This document shows, in pieces, positions 19,287 through 30,024 of a stretch of DNA of 64,000 bases (position 1 is its first letter; each line of letters begins with the position of its first letter). A model generated the notes under the pieces. That model worked only from the letters and a program-made list of their open reading frames with translations. It ran no database searches and was not told where the DNA came from. Made by a program: the position numbers and the translations under genes. This stretch comes from Gemmatimonadaceae bacterium (GTDB taxonomy: Bacteria > Gemmatimonadota > Gemmatimonadetes > Gemmatimonadales > Gemmatimonadaceae): assembly GCA_020851035.1 (NCBI GenBank), contig JADZDM010000001.1, positions 1 through 64,000 of the forward strand. The letters are read 5' to 3'.

Positions 19287-19706
19287 CGGTCGGCGGTGTG
19301 ACCGGCGCACCTGTCCAGGCGTCCAGTTGACGAATGTCCGCACGCAGTCCTACCTTCTGCGCAGCGAAAGACCAGGAACGGGAAGGCATAATTTTTGAGC
19401 CGATAAGTCTGCCGGTGAAGTCCGATAAATCGTGCTGACGTCATGCCCCAGTGCGGGGAAGGCGGAAGGCTGCGGGTGAGGGCTGTAGCGTATCGACGGG
19501 CTTCAGAAACCCCTTCTCGTTCCACCCTGTGAACGTGGGCGTTTCCTCATGGAGGAAGCGCCCACGTTCGTTTCGCCGCCCCGGGCGGGAACCCCGGCCG
19601 GGGCCGGTGTCTTTGTCTCCCAGCGCGCGGCGGGCAGGACGGGCCGCGCACGGTTCCGCCCCCTCTCGACTTCACCCGCGCCGTCGGCGGGTGCCAGCGT
19701 GCCCAG
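19287..19706. other. 420-bp non-coding leader region before the pterin cluster
   Basis: No credible gene on either strand. It contains a CATAAT hexamer at 19387-19392 (possible -10, no good -35) and a very strong hairpin at 19531-19569. The roughly 300 bases between the -10-like site and the pterin synthase start could be a structured 5' leader or a small RNA. I could not match it to a riboswitch class I know, including the THF, preQ1 and c-di-GMP types. Confidence 0.4.
19531..19569 (+). terminator. 18-bp hairpin, terminator or attenuator upstream of the pterin genes
   Basis: GAACGTGGGCGTTTCCTC (19531-19548) pairs along its whole length with GAGGAAGCGCCCACGTTC (19552-19569), with one G-T wobble and a 3-nt loop. 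It is followed by a weak T-rich run (GTTTCG). It lies 245 bp after the GNAT stop and 138 bp before the pterin synthase start, so it could end the sbcDC transcript or attenuate the downstream operon. Confidence 0.6.
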
Positions 19707-20120
19707 ATGCCGATCGTGACCGCCACGCGGCGGCTCCGCTTCAATGCGGCGCACCGCATCCACAATCCCGCGCTCTCCGATGCCGAGAACACCCGGCTGT
19801 TCGGCAAGTGCAACAACCCCAACTGGCACGGGCACAACTACACGCTCGACGTGTCTGTGGAAGGGGAGGTGGACGGCGTCACGGGGTATGTGATGGACCT
19901 TGGCCTGCTGCGTGCGGTGGTGGAGCGTGAGGTGATCGACCGGATGGACCACCGCAACCTGAACCTCGAAGTCGAGATCCTCCGCGGGATCAATCCCACG
20001 GCGGAAAACATCGTGGTGGCCTGCTGGCACGCGATCGCGCCGCACGTGGCGCCGGCGCGGCTGAGCCGGCTGCGACTCTGGGAGACGGAAAACAACTATG
20101 TCGAGTATTCAGGTCGTTAG
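19707..20120 (+). CDS. 6-pyruvoyltetrahydropterin synthase, PTPS-II type
   Basis: 137 aa. Converts 7,8-dihydroneopterin triphosphate to 6-pyruvoyltetrahydropterin. Zinc ligands are H16 (NAAHR), H41 and H43 (WHGHNY). The catalytic Cys is C35 in [11 protein letters not shown], giving the C-x5-HGH spacing of true PTPS rather than the C-x3-HGH of QueD or the Glu variant of the folate-bypass PTPS-III. The Asp-His pair is in RMDHRNLN and the pterin-anchoring Glu in [11 protein letters not shown]. The whole protein reads like the animal enzyme. It overlaps folE by 23 bp, which fits a shared pathway. Confidence 0.9.
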   Translation: MPIVTATRRLRFNAAHRIHNPALSDAENTRLFGKCNNPNWHGHNYTLDVSVEGEVDGVTGYVMDLGLLRAVVEREVIDRMDHRNLNLEVEILRGINPTAENIVVACWHAIAPHVAPARLSRLRLWETENNYVEYSGR

Positions 20121-20736
20121 GCCGCGCGACGCCGACGAGGCGTTCGAGGATGTCCGCCCCGCGCTCTCGGGCTCGGCGCTGGCCGAGTACGAGGCGCTGG
20201 TGCGCCGCCAGCTCGAGCTGCTCGGCGAGGACGCGGAGCGCGAGGGGCTGGTGAAGACGCCGCTGCGCGTCGCCAAGGCGATGGCGTGGCTCACCCGCGG
20301 CTACGAGATGAACGCCTCCGAGGTCATCGGCGACGCGATCTTCGAGGAGAACGCCGACGGCATGGTGATGGTCCGCGACATCGACCTGTACTCGATGTGC
20401 GAGCACCACATGCTGCCCTTCTTCGGCAAGGCGCACATCGCCTACATCCCCGACGGGCGCGTGGTGGGGCTGTCCAAGCTGGCGCGCGTGGTGGAGGTGT
20501 TCGCGCGGCGCCTGCAGGTGCAGGAGCGGATGACCGAGCAGATCGCCCAGGCGCTGGCGGAGGTGCTGCGGCCGAAGGGAGTGGGGGTGGTGATCGAGTG
20601 CGCGCACATGTGCATGGCGATGCGCGGCGTGGAGAAGCAGAACTCCAAGACCATCACCTCGGCGCTGATCGGCAACTTCCGCAGTGACGCCAAGACGCGC
20701 GAGGAGTTCCTGCGCCTGGCCCACGCGCCACGCTGA
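20098..20736 (+). CDS. folE: GTP cyclohydrolase I
   Basis: 212 aa. Converts GTP to 7,8-dihydroneopterin triphosphate, the substrate of the preceding enzyme and of folate synthesis. Motifs: [36 protein letters not shown] with the zinc-binding Cys and His, [20 protein letters not shown], and [14 protein letters not shown] with the second zinc Cys. The ATG at 20098 lies inside the pterin synthase gene; the first 20 residues are poorly conserved in the family, so a later start cannot be excluded. Confidence 0.95.
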   Translation: MSSIQVVRPRDADEAFEDVRPALSGSALAEYEALVRRQLELLGEDAEREGLVKTPLRVAKAMAWLTRGYEMNASEVIGDAIFEENADGMVMVRDIDLYSMCEHHMLPFFGKAHIAYIPDGRVVGLSKLARVVEVFARRLQVQERMTEQIAQALAEVLRPKGVGVVIECAHMCMAMRGVEKQNSKTITSALIGNFRSDAKTREEFLRLAHAPR

Positions 20737-20830
20737 CGACGGACGGCACCCCCCGGGAAGCCCGCCCGCCCGTGAACGCACCTCCCGCCGCCGGCCGATC
20801 CGATCGTGCCGGCGGCGGTACAGTTCCGGC

Positions 20831-21541
20831 ATGACCTCCCGTCCACTCGCCGTCATCACCGGGGCCTCGCGCGGCATCGGTGCCGCCCTCGCCCGCCGCT
20901 GCATCGACGAAGGGATGCAGGTGGCCCTCATCGCGCGCACGGCGGTGCCGCTGCGCGAGTACGCGCGCAGCCTCGGTGCCGCGGCGCAGGCCTTCCCCTG
21001 CGACCTCACGGATGCCTCCGCCGTGCGCGCGGCGGCGGAGGCGATCACGACGTCGTTCGGTGTCGCCCCCGATGCCCTGGTGAACAACGCCGGCCTGTTC
21101 CAGATCGCGGCGGTGGACACCATGTCGCCGGCCGACTTCGCCGCCGTGGTGCAGGTGAACCTCGTCGCGCCGTTCCTGCTCACGCGGGCGCTGCTGCCCG
21201 CGATGCGTGCACGCGGCCGCGGCACGGTGGTGACGCTCGGCTCGATCGCGGACCGGACGGTGTTCGCCGGCAACGGCGCGTACGCGGCCAGCAAGTACGG
21301 CCTGCGGGCGCTGCACGAGGCGATGCGGCAGGAGCTGCGCGGCAGCGGCGTGCGGGCCACGCTCGTCTCACCCGGCCCGGTGGACACCTCCCTCTGGGAC
21401 CCCATCGATCCCGACAACCAGGCCGGCTTCACGCCACGCGCGGCCATGCTGCCGGCGACGGCGGTGGCGGATGCGATCTGGTATGCACTCTCGCGGCCCG
21501 CGGACGTGAACATCGACGAGCTGCGGCTGTCGCGGAGCTGA
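20831..21541 (+). CDS. Short-chain dehydrogenase, candidate sepiapterin reductase
   Basis: 236 aa. Classical SDR: cofactor motif TGASRGIG (residues 11-18), NNAG, catalytic Ser in LGSIAD, and Y-x3-K in YAASKYG, ending with a short C-terminal tail. Position directly after PTPS and GTP cyclohydrolase I suggests it reduces 6-pyruvoyltetrahydropterin to tetrahydrobiopterin, as sepiapterin reductase does; that is inference from context, since SDR sequence alone does not fix the substrate. ATG 20831 was chosen because the longer frame upstream overlaps the folE tail. An 8-nt gap separates it from the next gene. Confidence 0.85.
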   Translation: MTSRPLAVITGASRGIGAALARRCIDEGMQVALIARTAVPLREYARSLGAAAQAFPCDLTDASAVRAAAEAITTSFGVAPDALVNNAGLFQIAAVDTMSPADFAAVVQVNLVAPFLLTRALLPAMRARGRGTVVTLGSIADRTVFAGNGAYAASKYGLRALHEAMRQELRGSGVRATLVSPGPVDTSLWDPIDPDNQAGFTPRAAMLPATAVADAIWYALSRPADVNIDELRLSRS

Positions 21542-21548
21542 GGGCACC

Positions 21549-22208
21549 GTGTTCACGGAGCTGATCGACCTGCTGCGTTGCCCGCAGCCACACGAGGACA
21601 GCTGGCTGGTGGCCAGCAGCACGCGCACCGGCGACCGGCACATCCTCGACGGCCGGCTCGGCTGCCCGGTGTGCCGGGCCTCGTACGACATCACCGACGG
21701 CGAGGTGCTGTTCTCGTCGGCGCCGGTGCTGCGCAGCGCGATCACGCTGGATGAGGACGCGGCGTTCCGGCTGGCCGCACAGCTCCACCTGCTAGAGGCG
21801 CCGCCGCCGATCCTGCTGACGGGTCAGTGGTCGCGCGCGGTGGCCGCACTGCGCCGCATCACACCCACCGTCACGATGTTCGTCGGCGACGCGACCAGCG
21901 TGGTGGCGCAGGACGATCGCGTGAGCACGCTGCGCCTGCCGGCGTCCGGGATTCCGCTCGCCGCCGGTGCACTGCGCGGCCTTGCCCTCGACCGGGCCCA
22001 TGCCGGCGAGGCCTACCTGCCCGACGCCGCCCGCGTCGTCCGCGCCCGGGGGCGTCTCGTCGTGCCCCTCGGCACCCTCCTCGACGCCACGACGTGGCGG
22101 ACCCTCGCCAGCGACACCGACGTCACCGTCGCCGAGCGGCTCCCGGTGGCGACCGCCCCGGTCACGCTGCGCCGCGCGCCGGCCCATCCGCTCTTCACGC
22201 CGTCATGA
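21549..22208 (+). CDS. Protein with N-terminal Trm112-like zinc ribbon, function unknown
   Basis: 219 aa from GTG 21549, 7 bp after the SDR stop. The first 50 residues (LIDLLRCPQPHEDSW then RLGCPVCRASYDITDGEVLF) resemble the Trm112/UPF0434 zinc ribbon; the first metal site has one Cys (RCPQPH) and the second a full CPVC. The rest has alternating strands like a degenerate Rossmann methyltransferase (VTMFVGDATS, GALRGLALDRAHAG, VVRARGRLVVPLG) without a clear SAM-binding glycine motif. Probably co-transcribed with the pterin genes; role unknown. Confidence 0.7.
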   Translation: MFTELIDLLRCPQPHEDSWLVASSTRTGDRHILDGRLGCPVCRASYDITDGEVLFSSAPVLRSAITLDEDAAFRLAAQLHLLEAPPPILLTGQWSRAVAALRRITPTVTMFVGDATSVVAQDDRVSTLRLPASGIPLAAGALRGLALDRAHAGEAYLPDAARVVRARGRLVVPLGTLLDATTWRTLASDTDVTVAERLPVATAPVTLRRAPAHPLFTPS

Positions 22209-22234
22209 CGCGGGATCATCGACTGCAACTGCTC

Positions 22235-22381
22235 TGACGCAAAGACGCAAAGGGGACGCAAAGGACGCAGAGAACTGCTTTTTTGGGGGAACTGCGTACG
22301 CGCTTCAGCCTCCGAGCTTGCACACGCAGTTCCCAAGACTTCTTTCTTCGCGTTCTTTGCGCCTTTTGCGCCTTTGCGTCA
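22235..22381. repeat. Palindromic intergenic repeat element (GACGCAAAG family)
   Basis: A 147-bp imperfect palindrome. The outer arms are tandem TGACGCAAAG / GACGCAAAGG units on the left and TTTGCGCC / CCTTTGCGTCA on the right. A nested perfect inverted repeat GGGAACTGCGT (22287-22297) and ACGCAGTTCCC (22324-22334) forms the tip. It sits between two convergent genes and could end transcription from both. The GACGCAAAG pattern is one I have met as a dispersed intergenic repeat in several bacterial groups. Confidence 0.75.
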
Positions 22382-22397
22382 AGCTGTTCTTGTCCGG

Positions 22398-24278
22398 CTA
22401 ATCGCCAGATGATGGATCGGCGTAGAGCGCGTCGATCAGCCCGCGGAACTTCTCGTTGATCACGCGGCGCTTGATCTTGAGCGACGGCGTGAGCTCGCCG
22501 CCGTCGATGGTGAACTCGCGCTCGAGCAGGGCGATCTTCTTCGGCGCCTCGAACTTCGCCAGCCCCTGCAGCTCACCACGGACCTCGCGGTCCATCTTCT
22601 CGATGACCCGCGGGTCCGTGAGCAGCGCGCGGCGGTCGGTGGAGGTGATGCCCTTGTGCGCCGCCCAGCGGAGCAGGGCATCCCAGTCCGGCACCACCAG
22701 CATCACCGGGAACTTCCGCTGGTCGCCGAGCATCACCGCCTGGCTCACCATCGCGTTGGTGACCACGCGGTTCTCGATCGGCTGCGGCGCGATGTTCTTG
22801 CCGCCGGCGGTCACGATGATGTCCTTCTTGCGGTCGGTGATGCGGAGGAAGCCGTCCTGCATGGTGCCGATGTCGCCGGTGTGGAACCAGCCGTCGCCAT
22901 CGATCGCCTCGGCCGTCGCCTCGGGGTTGCGGTAGTACCCCTTCATCACGCTCGGGCCGCGGGTGAGGATCTCGCCGTCGGCGGCGATCGCCACCTCGAC
23001 GCCCGCCACGAGCTCGCCCACCGTGCCGACCCGGATGTTGTCGAGCCGGTTGACCGAGATCACCGGGCTCGTCTCGGTCAGGCCGTAGCCTTCCACCAGC
23101 GTGAGGCCGGTGGCGACGAAGAACTTGTTGATCGTCGCCGCCAGTGGCGCGCCGCCGCTGCAGGCCACCCGCAGGCGACCGCCGATGCGTGCCTTGATCT
23201 TGCTGAACACCAGCGTCTGCGCCAGCGCGTACTGCCCGGCCAGCACCGGCCCCGGGGCGCGCTTGGCGAGGTAGGCGTCGGCCCACTGGTCGGCCACCCC
23301 CAGCGCCCAGTGGAAGATCGCGCGCTTGAGCCCCGAGCCGGCGTTCCCGCCCTCCATGATGCGCGCGTACAACTTCTCGTAGATGCGCGGCACCGAGCTG
23401 AGGATCGTGGGGCGCACCTCACCCAGGTTGGCTGCCACCGCGTCGATCGACTCGGCATAGGCGATGGTGCACCCGCCGGCGAACATCATGTAGTGGCCGG
23501 CCATCCGCTCGAAGATGTGCGACAGCGGCAGGAAGCTCAGCGCCACGTCGTCGTCCTGCGGCTGCAACACGGGCAGCGACGCGAACACGTTCGAGTAGAG
23601 GTTGTCGTGCGTGAGCATCACGCCCTTCGGCAGCCCGGTGGTGCCGGAGGTGTAGATCAGCGTCGCCAGGTCGTCGGGCTGCGTGGCCAGTGCCGCGGCC
23701 TGCCACTGCGACGCGCGGTCCGGCGTGTCCACCTGCTCGCCGCGCGCCATCAGGTCCGTCATCGTCAGGTCGCAGCCCTGCGGCGTGGGTGCGCAGAAGC
23801 TGATCACGGTCTTCAGCGCCGGCAGGTCGGGGCGGATGCGTGCGATCTTCGCCGCCTGCTCCGGCGTCGAGACGAACAGCACCACCGCGCCGCTGTCGTT
23901 CAGGATGTGCACCATCTGCTCGGCCGGCAGCGTGGGGTAGATCGGCACGTCGGCGAGGCCGGCCATGAGGCAGGCGTAGTCGGCGATCGCCCATTCGGGG
24001 CGGTTCTCGCTCAGGATCGCCACGCGGTCGCCGCGGGCGAGCCCGAGTTCCTGCAGCGCCAGCGAGGCCCGTCGCACCCGCACCAGCAGGTCGGCATGCG
24101 AGATGTCGCGCCACGCGCCGTCAGCCTTGTACCGCAGTGCCGCCGGCTTCGAGAAGGTGGCGACGGCATCGAGGAAGAGACGCGTCAGCGTGCCCGGCTC
24201 CGGGCGCGGGGGACCCCGATGCACCACCAGCGTGCCGTGGCGCGCTGCGGTGTCGATTGCGGCGCTGGGAACTGCCAT
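22398..24278 (-). CDS. Long-chain acyl-CoA synthetase (AMP-forming)
   Basis: 626 aa. Activates fatty acids with ATP and CoA. The AMP-binding signature [20 protein letters not shown] is near residue 210, followed by [22 protein letters not shown] and the hinge [19 protein letters not shown]-terminal KIKRRVI supplies the late lysine region. Length fits the FAA1/long-chain ligase group. ATG 24278 follows a GGAGG six bases upstream; an in-frame GTG lies two codons earlier. Convergent with the upstream operon across the palindromic element; transcribed alone. Confidence 0.93.
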   Translation of the reverse strand: MAVPSAAIDTAARHGTLVVHRGPPRPEPGTLTRLFLDAVATFSKPAALRYKADGAWRDISHADLLVRVRRASLALQELGLARGDRVAILSENRPEWAIADYACLMAGLADVPIYPTLPAEQMVHILNDSGAVVLFVSTPEQAAKIARIRPDLPALKTVISFCAPTPQGCDLTMTDLMARGEQVDTPDRASQWQAAALATQPDDLATLIYTSGTTGLPKGVMLTHDNLYSNVFASLPVLQPQDDDVALSFLPLSHIFERMAGHYMMFAGGCTIAYAESIDAVAANLGEVRPTILSSVPRIYEKLYARIMEGGNAGSGLKRAIFHWALGVADQWADAYLAKRAPGPVLAGQYALAQTLVFSKIKARIGGRLRVACSGGAPLAATINKFFVATGLTLVEGYGLTETSPVISVNRLDNIRVGTVGELVAGVEVAIAADGEILTRGPSVMKGYYRNPEATAEAIDGDGWFHTGDIGTMQDGFLRITDRKKDIIVTAGGKNIAPQPIENRVVTNAMVSQAVMLGDQRKFPVMLVVPDWDALLRWAAHKGITSTDRRALLTDPRVIEKMDREVRGELQGLAKFEAPKKIALLEREFTIDGGELTPSLKIKRRVINEKFRGLIDALYADPSSGD

Positions 24279-24400
24279 GACCACCCTCCGGGCATCGGGT
24301 CCGACGGAGCCTGCGTTCCGGCGAGCCCGGCCGGTGCCGGTTCGCGTCGACCGGAGGCTAGGGCACTGCGCGACCGTTTGCCAGCGCCCCGCCTTGCGAA

Positions 24401-25162
24401 CTAGAAGACCGTCAGCCGGATGGGAAAGGTCAGCGGGCTGCCGGGCACGCTCGCGCCGAGCGCGTTGATGGACGCCTCGAGCAGCACCGAGTCCGTCCCG
24501 GTCGCCCCCGTCTTCGGGTACACCTTCACGCGGATCAGTGCCGCGCCGCCGGTCATCAGCGCCGAGGTGGCGTTCCGGCCGTCGGTGCCCACCAGGCGCA
24601 CCGAGTCGAGCAGGGCTGCAGGAAAGGCCGCCACACGGAAGTGCACCCGCAGCCCGTTCACGGGTGTCGTGTCCCGCAGCACGCGGACGCGCGTGTCCAC
24701 GAACCGGCTCACGCTGTCGAGCGGCAGTGACACGATCGAGTCGGACGCGCTGGCGGCGCTGCGGGTGAGCGCGGTCGGCGCCGCCACCACGGCGAACGTC
24801 TGCGTCTGGCTCTGCAGTCCGCCGGCCTGTGCCACGATCCGCACCGCGGCGGTGACGACCTTGCCGGTGAGGAACAGCCCGTTCACCAACCCGAAGGCCT
24901 TCACCGACGTGGTGTCGATGCCGAGGACGCGGAGCTGCGAATCACTCACGGTGCTGCCGTTGCCGCTGAAGGCCCGCACCGGGAGCCGGGCCGGCTGCAG
25001 CGTGCCGTCGCGCATCGTGTCGCCCACCACGACCGCCAGTGCGGGCAGCGAGTCGAACTGCAGCGACACCGGCACCTGCGGATCGGTGCTCACCTCGGTG
25101 CAGGCCGCGACGGTGACGCAGCCCAGCAGCGCGGCGATCACGCCACGCCGTGCGCCGTTCAC
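24401..25162 (-). CDS. Predicted lipoprotein, function unknown
   Basis: 253 aa. A lipoprotein signal (MNGARRGVIAALLGCVTVAAC) gives a lipid-modified Cys after VTVAA. The mature part is rich in Ser, Thr, Val and Ala and probably all-beta (LPVRAFSGNGSTVSDSQLRV, AAVRIVAQAGGLQSQTQTF, VRVLRDTTPVNGLRVHFRV), like repeated Ig-like surface domains seen in this group. The start overlaps the parA stop by 4 bp, so it is the last gene of the TPR-parA-lipoprotein unit. No enzymatic motif. Confidence 0.78.
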   Translation of the reverse strand: MNGARRGVIAALLGCVTVAACTEVSTDPQVPVSLQFDSLPALAVVVGDTMRDGTLQPARLPVRAFSGNGSTVSDSQLRVLGIDTTSVKAFGLVNGLFLTGKVVTAAVRIVAQAGGLQSQTQTFAVVAAPTALTRSAASASDSIVSLPLDSVSRFVDTRVRVLRDTTPVNGLRVHFRVAAFPAALLDSVRLVGTDGRNATSALMTGGAALIRVKVYPKTGATGTDSVLLEASINALGASVPGSPLTFPIRLTVF

Positions 25163-25944
25163 GCGAAGTGCTCCGCGAGCAGGTGCGCGAGGTTCGTGTA
25201 GGCGAGTGCCGCGGGATCGCTCGGGTTGCGCAGCACCACCGGCACGCCGGCAGCAAAGGCGTCGGCGGCAGCCATCGAGCGGGGGATCGTGAGATCGTAC
25301 ACGAGGTTCGGCGGCAGGTGCTGGCGGATGTACTGCGCGGTGCGCTCGCTGACGGAGTTGCCAGCCTGGTACATGGTCAGCAATACCCCTTCCAGCGCCA
25401 GTTGATCATTCGAGCGCAGGGCATCCTGGATGCCGCGGAGCACCTGCGGCGTGGTCTGGACGGCGAGGGGCTCGCACTGCAGCGGCACGATCACGTGCTG
25501 GCTGAGGCTGAGCACGGCACGCACGATCCCGCCCAGGCCAGGCGGCGTGTCCACCACGACCACGTGGCAGCGCTCCCGGGCCACGCGCAGGAGCTGGGCG
25601 AGCTGCTGCGTCTCGGTGGCGCGGCGGATGTAGTCGTCGTGCTCCACGCCGTCGATCACGCTGCCGACGAGCATCGCCCGCAGCCATGGGAGCTGCGTGG
25701 GCAGGATGATGTCGCGCAGCGGGACGTCGCCGCGCAGGTAGTCGGCGAATCCGACCGTCGGGTGGCCCTTCCGCAGGCCGACGCCGTACCGCACCGCCCC
25801 CTGCGGATCGACATCCACGATCAACGTCTTCAGCCCGTGGCGCGCGAACGCGGCCGCGAGGTTCACCGCCGTGGTCGTCTTGCCGACCCCGCCCTTCTGG
25901 CTGACGACCGCGAGGACGCGGCCGAGCGGCTGTTCAGGCGTCAT
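25159..25944 (-). CDS. ParA/MinD-family ATPase (orphan)
   Basis: 261 aa. Deviant Walker A VVSQKGGVGKTTTAVNLA with the signature lysine, switch I VDVDPQGAVRYG, Walker B HVVVVDTPPGLGG, and the Soj-type IVPLQCEPLAVQTT. These proteins dimerise on DNA with ATP and position chromosomes or cargo. No parB, no parS-like TGTTTCACGTGAAACA, and no origin genes lie nearby, so it may position something other than the chromosome. It overlaps the TPR gene by 11 bp upstream and the lipoprotein gene by 4 bp downstream. Confidence 0.88.
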   Translation of the reverse strand: MTPEQPLGRVLAVVSQKGGVGKTTTAVNLAAAFARHGLKTLIVDVDPQGAVRYGVGLRKGHPTVGFADYLRGDVPLRDIILPTQLPWLRAMLVGSVIDGVEHDDYIRRATETQQLAQLLRVARERCHVVVVDTPPGLGGIVRAVLSLSQHVIVPLQCEPLAVQTTPQVLRGIQDALRSNDQLALEGVLLTMYQAGNSVSERTAQYIRQHLPPNLVYDLTIPRSMAAADAFAAGVPVVLRNPSDPAALAYTNLAHLLAEHFA

Positions 25945-26545
25945 TCCCGTGACGGAGCCCGTCGGTGCCGGTGGCCTTCAGGCGGTCATCGACCAGGTCC
26001 TCCTCGTCGAGCAGCTCCCGCAGCGAGACCAGGCGCACGGGGGTGTCCACCGGGGCCGCCGACTCGCCGGCCTCCGCCACCGGCTCCGCCTCGGCAGGTT
26101 CCCCGCGCAGGGTGCGGAGCGTGGCCTGGGCGTGTCCGATCCATCGGGCGCTGTCGCCTCCCGACGGGGCCGCGACGAGGAAGGTCTCGAGGTGCTGGAT
26201 GGCGGCGTCCACGTCGCCCTTCTTCGAGAGCAGGAAGGCGATGCCGTAGTTGGCGCCCGGGTGGGTGGGCTCCGACTCGAGGATCTTCCGGTAGGCGCGG
26301 ACCGCCTCGTCCATCCGACCGGACTTGGTGAACACGATCGCCATGTTCAGCAGGATCCGCGGGTCATCCGGGCTCGTCCGTAGCGCGAGCCGATAGGATG
26401 TCAGCGCACCGTCGAGGTCGTTCACCTTTTCCAGCGACATTCCTTCGGCGACGAAATCGGGTCGACTCGCACCCAGTTCGCGCGCGGTGGGGTGGCCGCC
26501 CAGCAGGCGGGACACTCCGTCGGAGACACGGCGCAAGAACGTCAT
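25934..26545 (-). CDS. TPR-repeat protein coupled to parA
   Basis: 203 aa from ATG 26545 (MTFLRRVSDGV); 12 further upstream codons are in frame but unlikely. Three TPR units occupy about residues 45-150 (DLDGALTSYRLALRTSPDD, GRMDEAVRAYRKILESEP, GDVDAAIQHLETFLVAAP). An acidic Pro/Ala/Glu linker and a short conserved-looking end (RLVSLRELLDEEDLVDDRL) follow. No signal peptide, so probably a cytoplasmic adaptor. First gene of the unit with parA, overlapping it by 11 bp. Confidence 0.82.
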   Translation of the reverse strand: MTFLRRVSDGVSRLLGGHPTARELGASRPDFVAEGMSLEKVNDLDGALTSYRLALRTSPDDPRILLNMAIVFTKSGRMDEAVRAYRKILESEPTHPGANYGIAFLLSKKGDVDAAIQHLETFLVAAPSGGDSARWIGHAQATLRTLRGEPAEAEPVAEAGESAAPVDTPVRLVSLRELLDEEDLVDDRLKATGTDGLRHGNDA

Positions 26546-26772
26546 GGATACATGGAGCGGAGGAAAAAGTCGCAAGGCCACGCCAGGCGCACCTGAAGAG
26601 CGGACTCGTGATTCTGCACAAGGTATGCATGCGGTACCGGGTCCTGCAATGTTTTCCCGACAGCAGCGTGACCCGGTTTGGGGTACCTTCGAATGGCCTC
26701 CCGGTTTCCGCCCTCGCGCTCCACTGCGGCGCAGGGCGGATCAGTCCGCCCCGCAGAACGAGAACCGTCGTC

Positions 26773-27303
26773 ATGGCGCCCCGCCGCACCTCCGTCGATC
26801 CCTCCAAGGGCGTGTTCGAAGTCGAGTGGCAGCTTTTCGGGGAACTCTCGCGGGCCCTCGCCCTGAAGGTCTCGCGCGACTTCGATCCCGAACTCGTGAT
26901 CGGCATCGCCAACGCCGGCGTGATTCCCGGCGCCACGATCTCGTCGATCCTGGATCGCCCGTTCGCCTCGATGACCGTCAGCCGGCACTACCGGCCCGAT
27001 GCCCAGGTGCGCGAGACCCCCGCCATCTTCGGCGAGGTCCCGCACGCCGCGCGTGGCAAGCGGGTGCTCCTGGTGGATGAGACCTGCGATTCGGGCGACA
27101 CCCTGCGCCTGGCCAAGGCCGCGATCGTGAACGCGGGAGCCGAGGCGGTGCGGACGGCGGTGGGCTTCCGCACCGGCGCCTACGCCCCGGATTTCGCCGC
27201 GATGACCACCGAGGCGGCGATCGTGCTGCCGTGGGACCGCGAGCTGCTGATCAATGGGGAGCTGGTACTGAACCCGGCCTACACGGCGCTGTTGAACCCC
27301 TGA
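26773..27303 (+). CDS. Phosphoribosyltransferase-family protein
   Basis: 176 aa. The PRPP loop RVLLVDETCDSGDTLRLA (residues about 97-114) and the preceding LVIGIANAGVIPGATIS are typical of type I phosphoribosyltransferases, nearest in look to xanthine/hypoxanthine types. The substrate cannot be read from sequence. ATG 26773 was chosen (MAPRRTSVDPSKG); the long frame upstream runs through the divergent intergenic region. Transcribed away from the TPR-parA unit. Confidence 0.85.
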   Translation: MAPRRTSVDPSKGVFEVEWQLFGELSRALALKVSRDFDPELVIGIANAGVIPGATISSILDRPFASMTVSRHYRPDAQVRETPAIFGEVPHAARGKRVLLVDETCDSGDTLRLAKAAIVNAGAEAVRTAVGFRTGAYAPDFAAMTTEAAIVLPWDRELLINGELVLNPAYTALLNP

Positions 27304-27335
27304 CGCGCGCGGGGGGGGGCAGCAGCGCGCGGCGT

Positions 27336-27486
27336 TTCAAGGGGACCGCTTCAAGGGGACGGAGATCTTGAACCCGAGATCCCCGTCCCCTTGAACGTGA
27401 GGCTGTTCAAGATCTCCGTCCCCTTGAACGCGAGATCCCCGTCCCCTTGAACGTCGGGCGGTTCAAGATCTCCGTCCCCTTGAACG
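27336..27486. repeat. Clustered palindromic repeats with a CCCCTTGAAC core
   Basis: About 150 bp of alternating palindromes. CGTCCCCTTGAACG-type ends recur four times on the + strand (near 27388, 27420, 27444 and 27476), and the reverse TTCAAGGGGAC twice (27336 and 27350). The unit running GTTCAAGATCTCCG to CCCCTTGAAC (27405-27429) recurs identically at 27461-27485; CGAGATCCCCGTCCCC recurs at 27375 and 27431. A long hairpin spans 27350-27396. It lies between convergent genes beside a 9-G run (27311-27319). Confidence 0.8.
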
Positions 27487-27503
27487 GCGCCCGGGAACGA
27501 CGC

Positions 27504-29585
<2,082 letters not shown>

Positions 29586-29706
29586 CTAGCGGCGGCGGCG
29601 CACGTATGGTGTCGCGGCGGACGGGCCCGCGCGAGAGGGCACGGAACCTGCCCGACGGTGTACCACGGACAGCAGCACCTGACACTGAATCAGAGGAGAG
29701 ACTTGC

Positions 29707-30012
29707 ATGATCTACGAAGAGGATGAAGTGACCGAGGACACCGGCGCCGAGATGCAGGAGACAGCGCATGACGAGGGCGCGTCCACCAGCACCGTGGCGC
29801 TGGCCGTGCTGGCCGGTGCGGCCATCGGCGCTGCCGTCGCGCTCATGCTGGCGCCGAAGAGCGGCCAGGAAGTGCGCCGCGTGATCCGCAAGCGTGCGCA
29901 GGGGCTGCGCGAGACTGCCGGCAACCTGATCGACGACACGAGTGAGGACCTGAGTCGCGAGCTGCGCCGTCGTGGCCGCCAGATCCGCCGTCGCCTGGAC
30001 CGGATGGCCTGA
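29707..30012 (+). CDS. YtxH-like small membrane-associated protein
   Basis: 101 aa. An acidic N-terminus (YEEDEVTEDTGAEMQ) precedes one transmembrane helix (VALAVLAGAAIGAAVALML) ending APKSGQEVRR, the YtxH/gas-vesicle-like signature, then an Arg-rich amphipathic tail. Family members are small stress-related envelope proteins without a known reaction. A strong ribosome site AGGAG lies about nine bases before ATG 29707. Confidence 0.82.
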   Translation: MIYEEDEVTEDTGAEMQETAHDEGASTSTVALAVLAGAAIGAAVALMLAPKSGQEVRRVIRKRAQGLRETAGNLIDDTSEDLSRELRRRGRQIRRRLDRMA

Positions 30013-30024
30013 CGGTCGGCGCGG

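Noticed and set aside
19287-19530. Known riboswitch or small stable RNA (preQ1, THF, c-di-GMP, SRP RNA)
   Set aside because: I could not fit any of these consensus folds by eye; left as an unexplained leader.
19707-20120. QueD (queuosine pathway) call for the pterin synthase
   Set aside because: Cys-to-HGH spacing is five residues rather than three, and neighbours are folE and an SDR, with no queC or queE.
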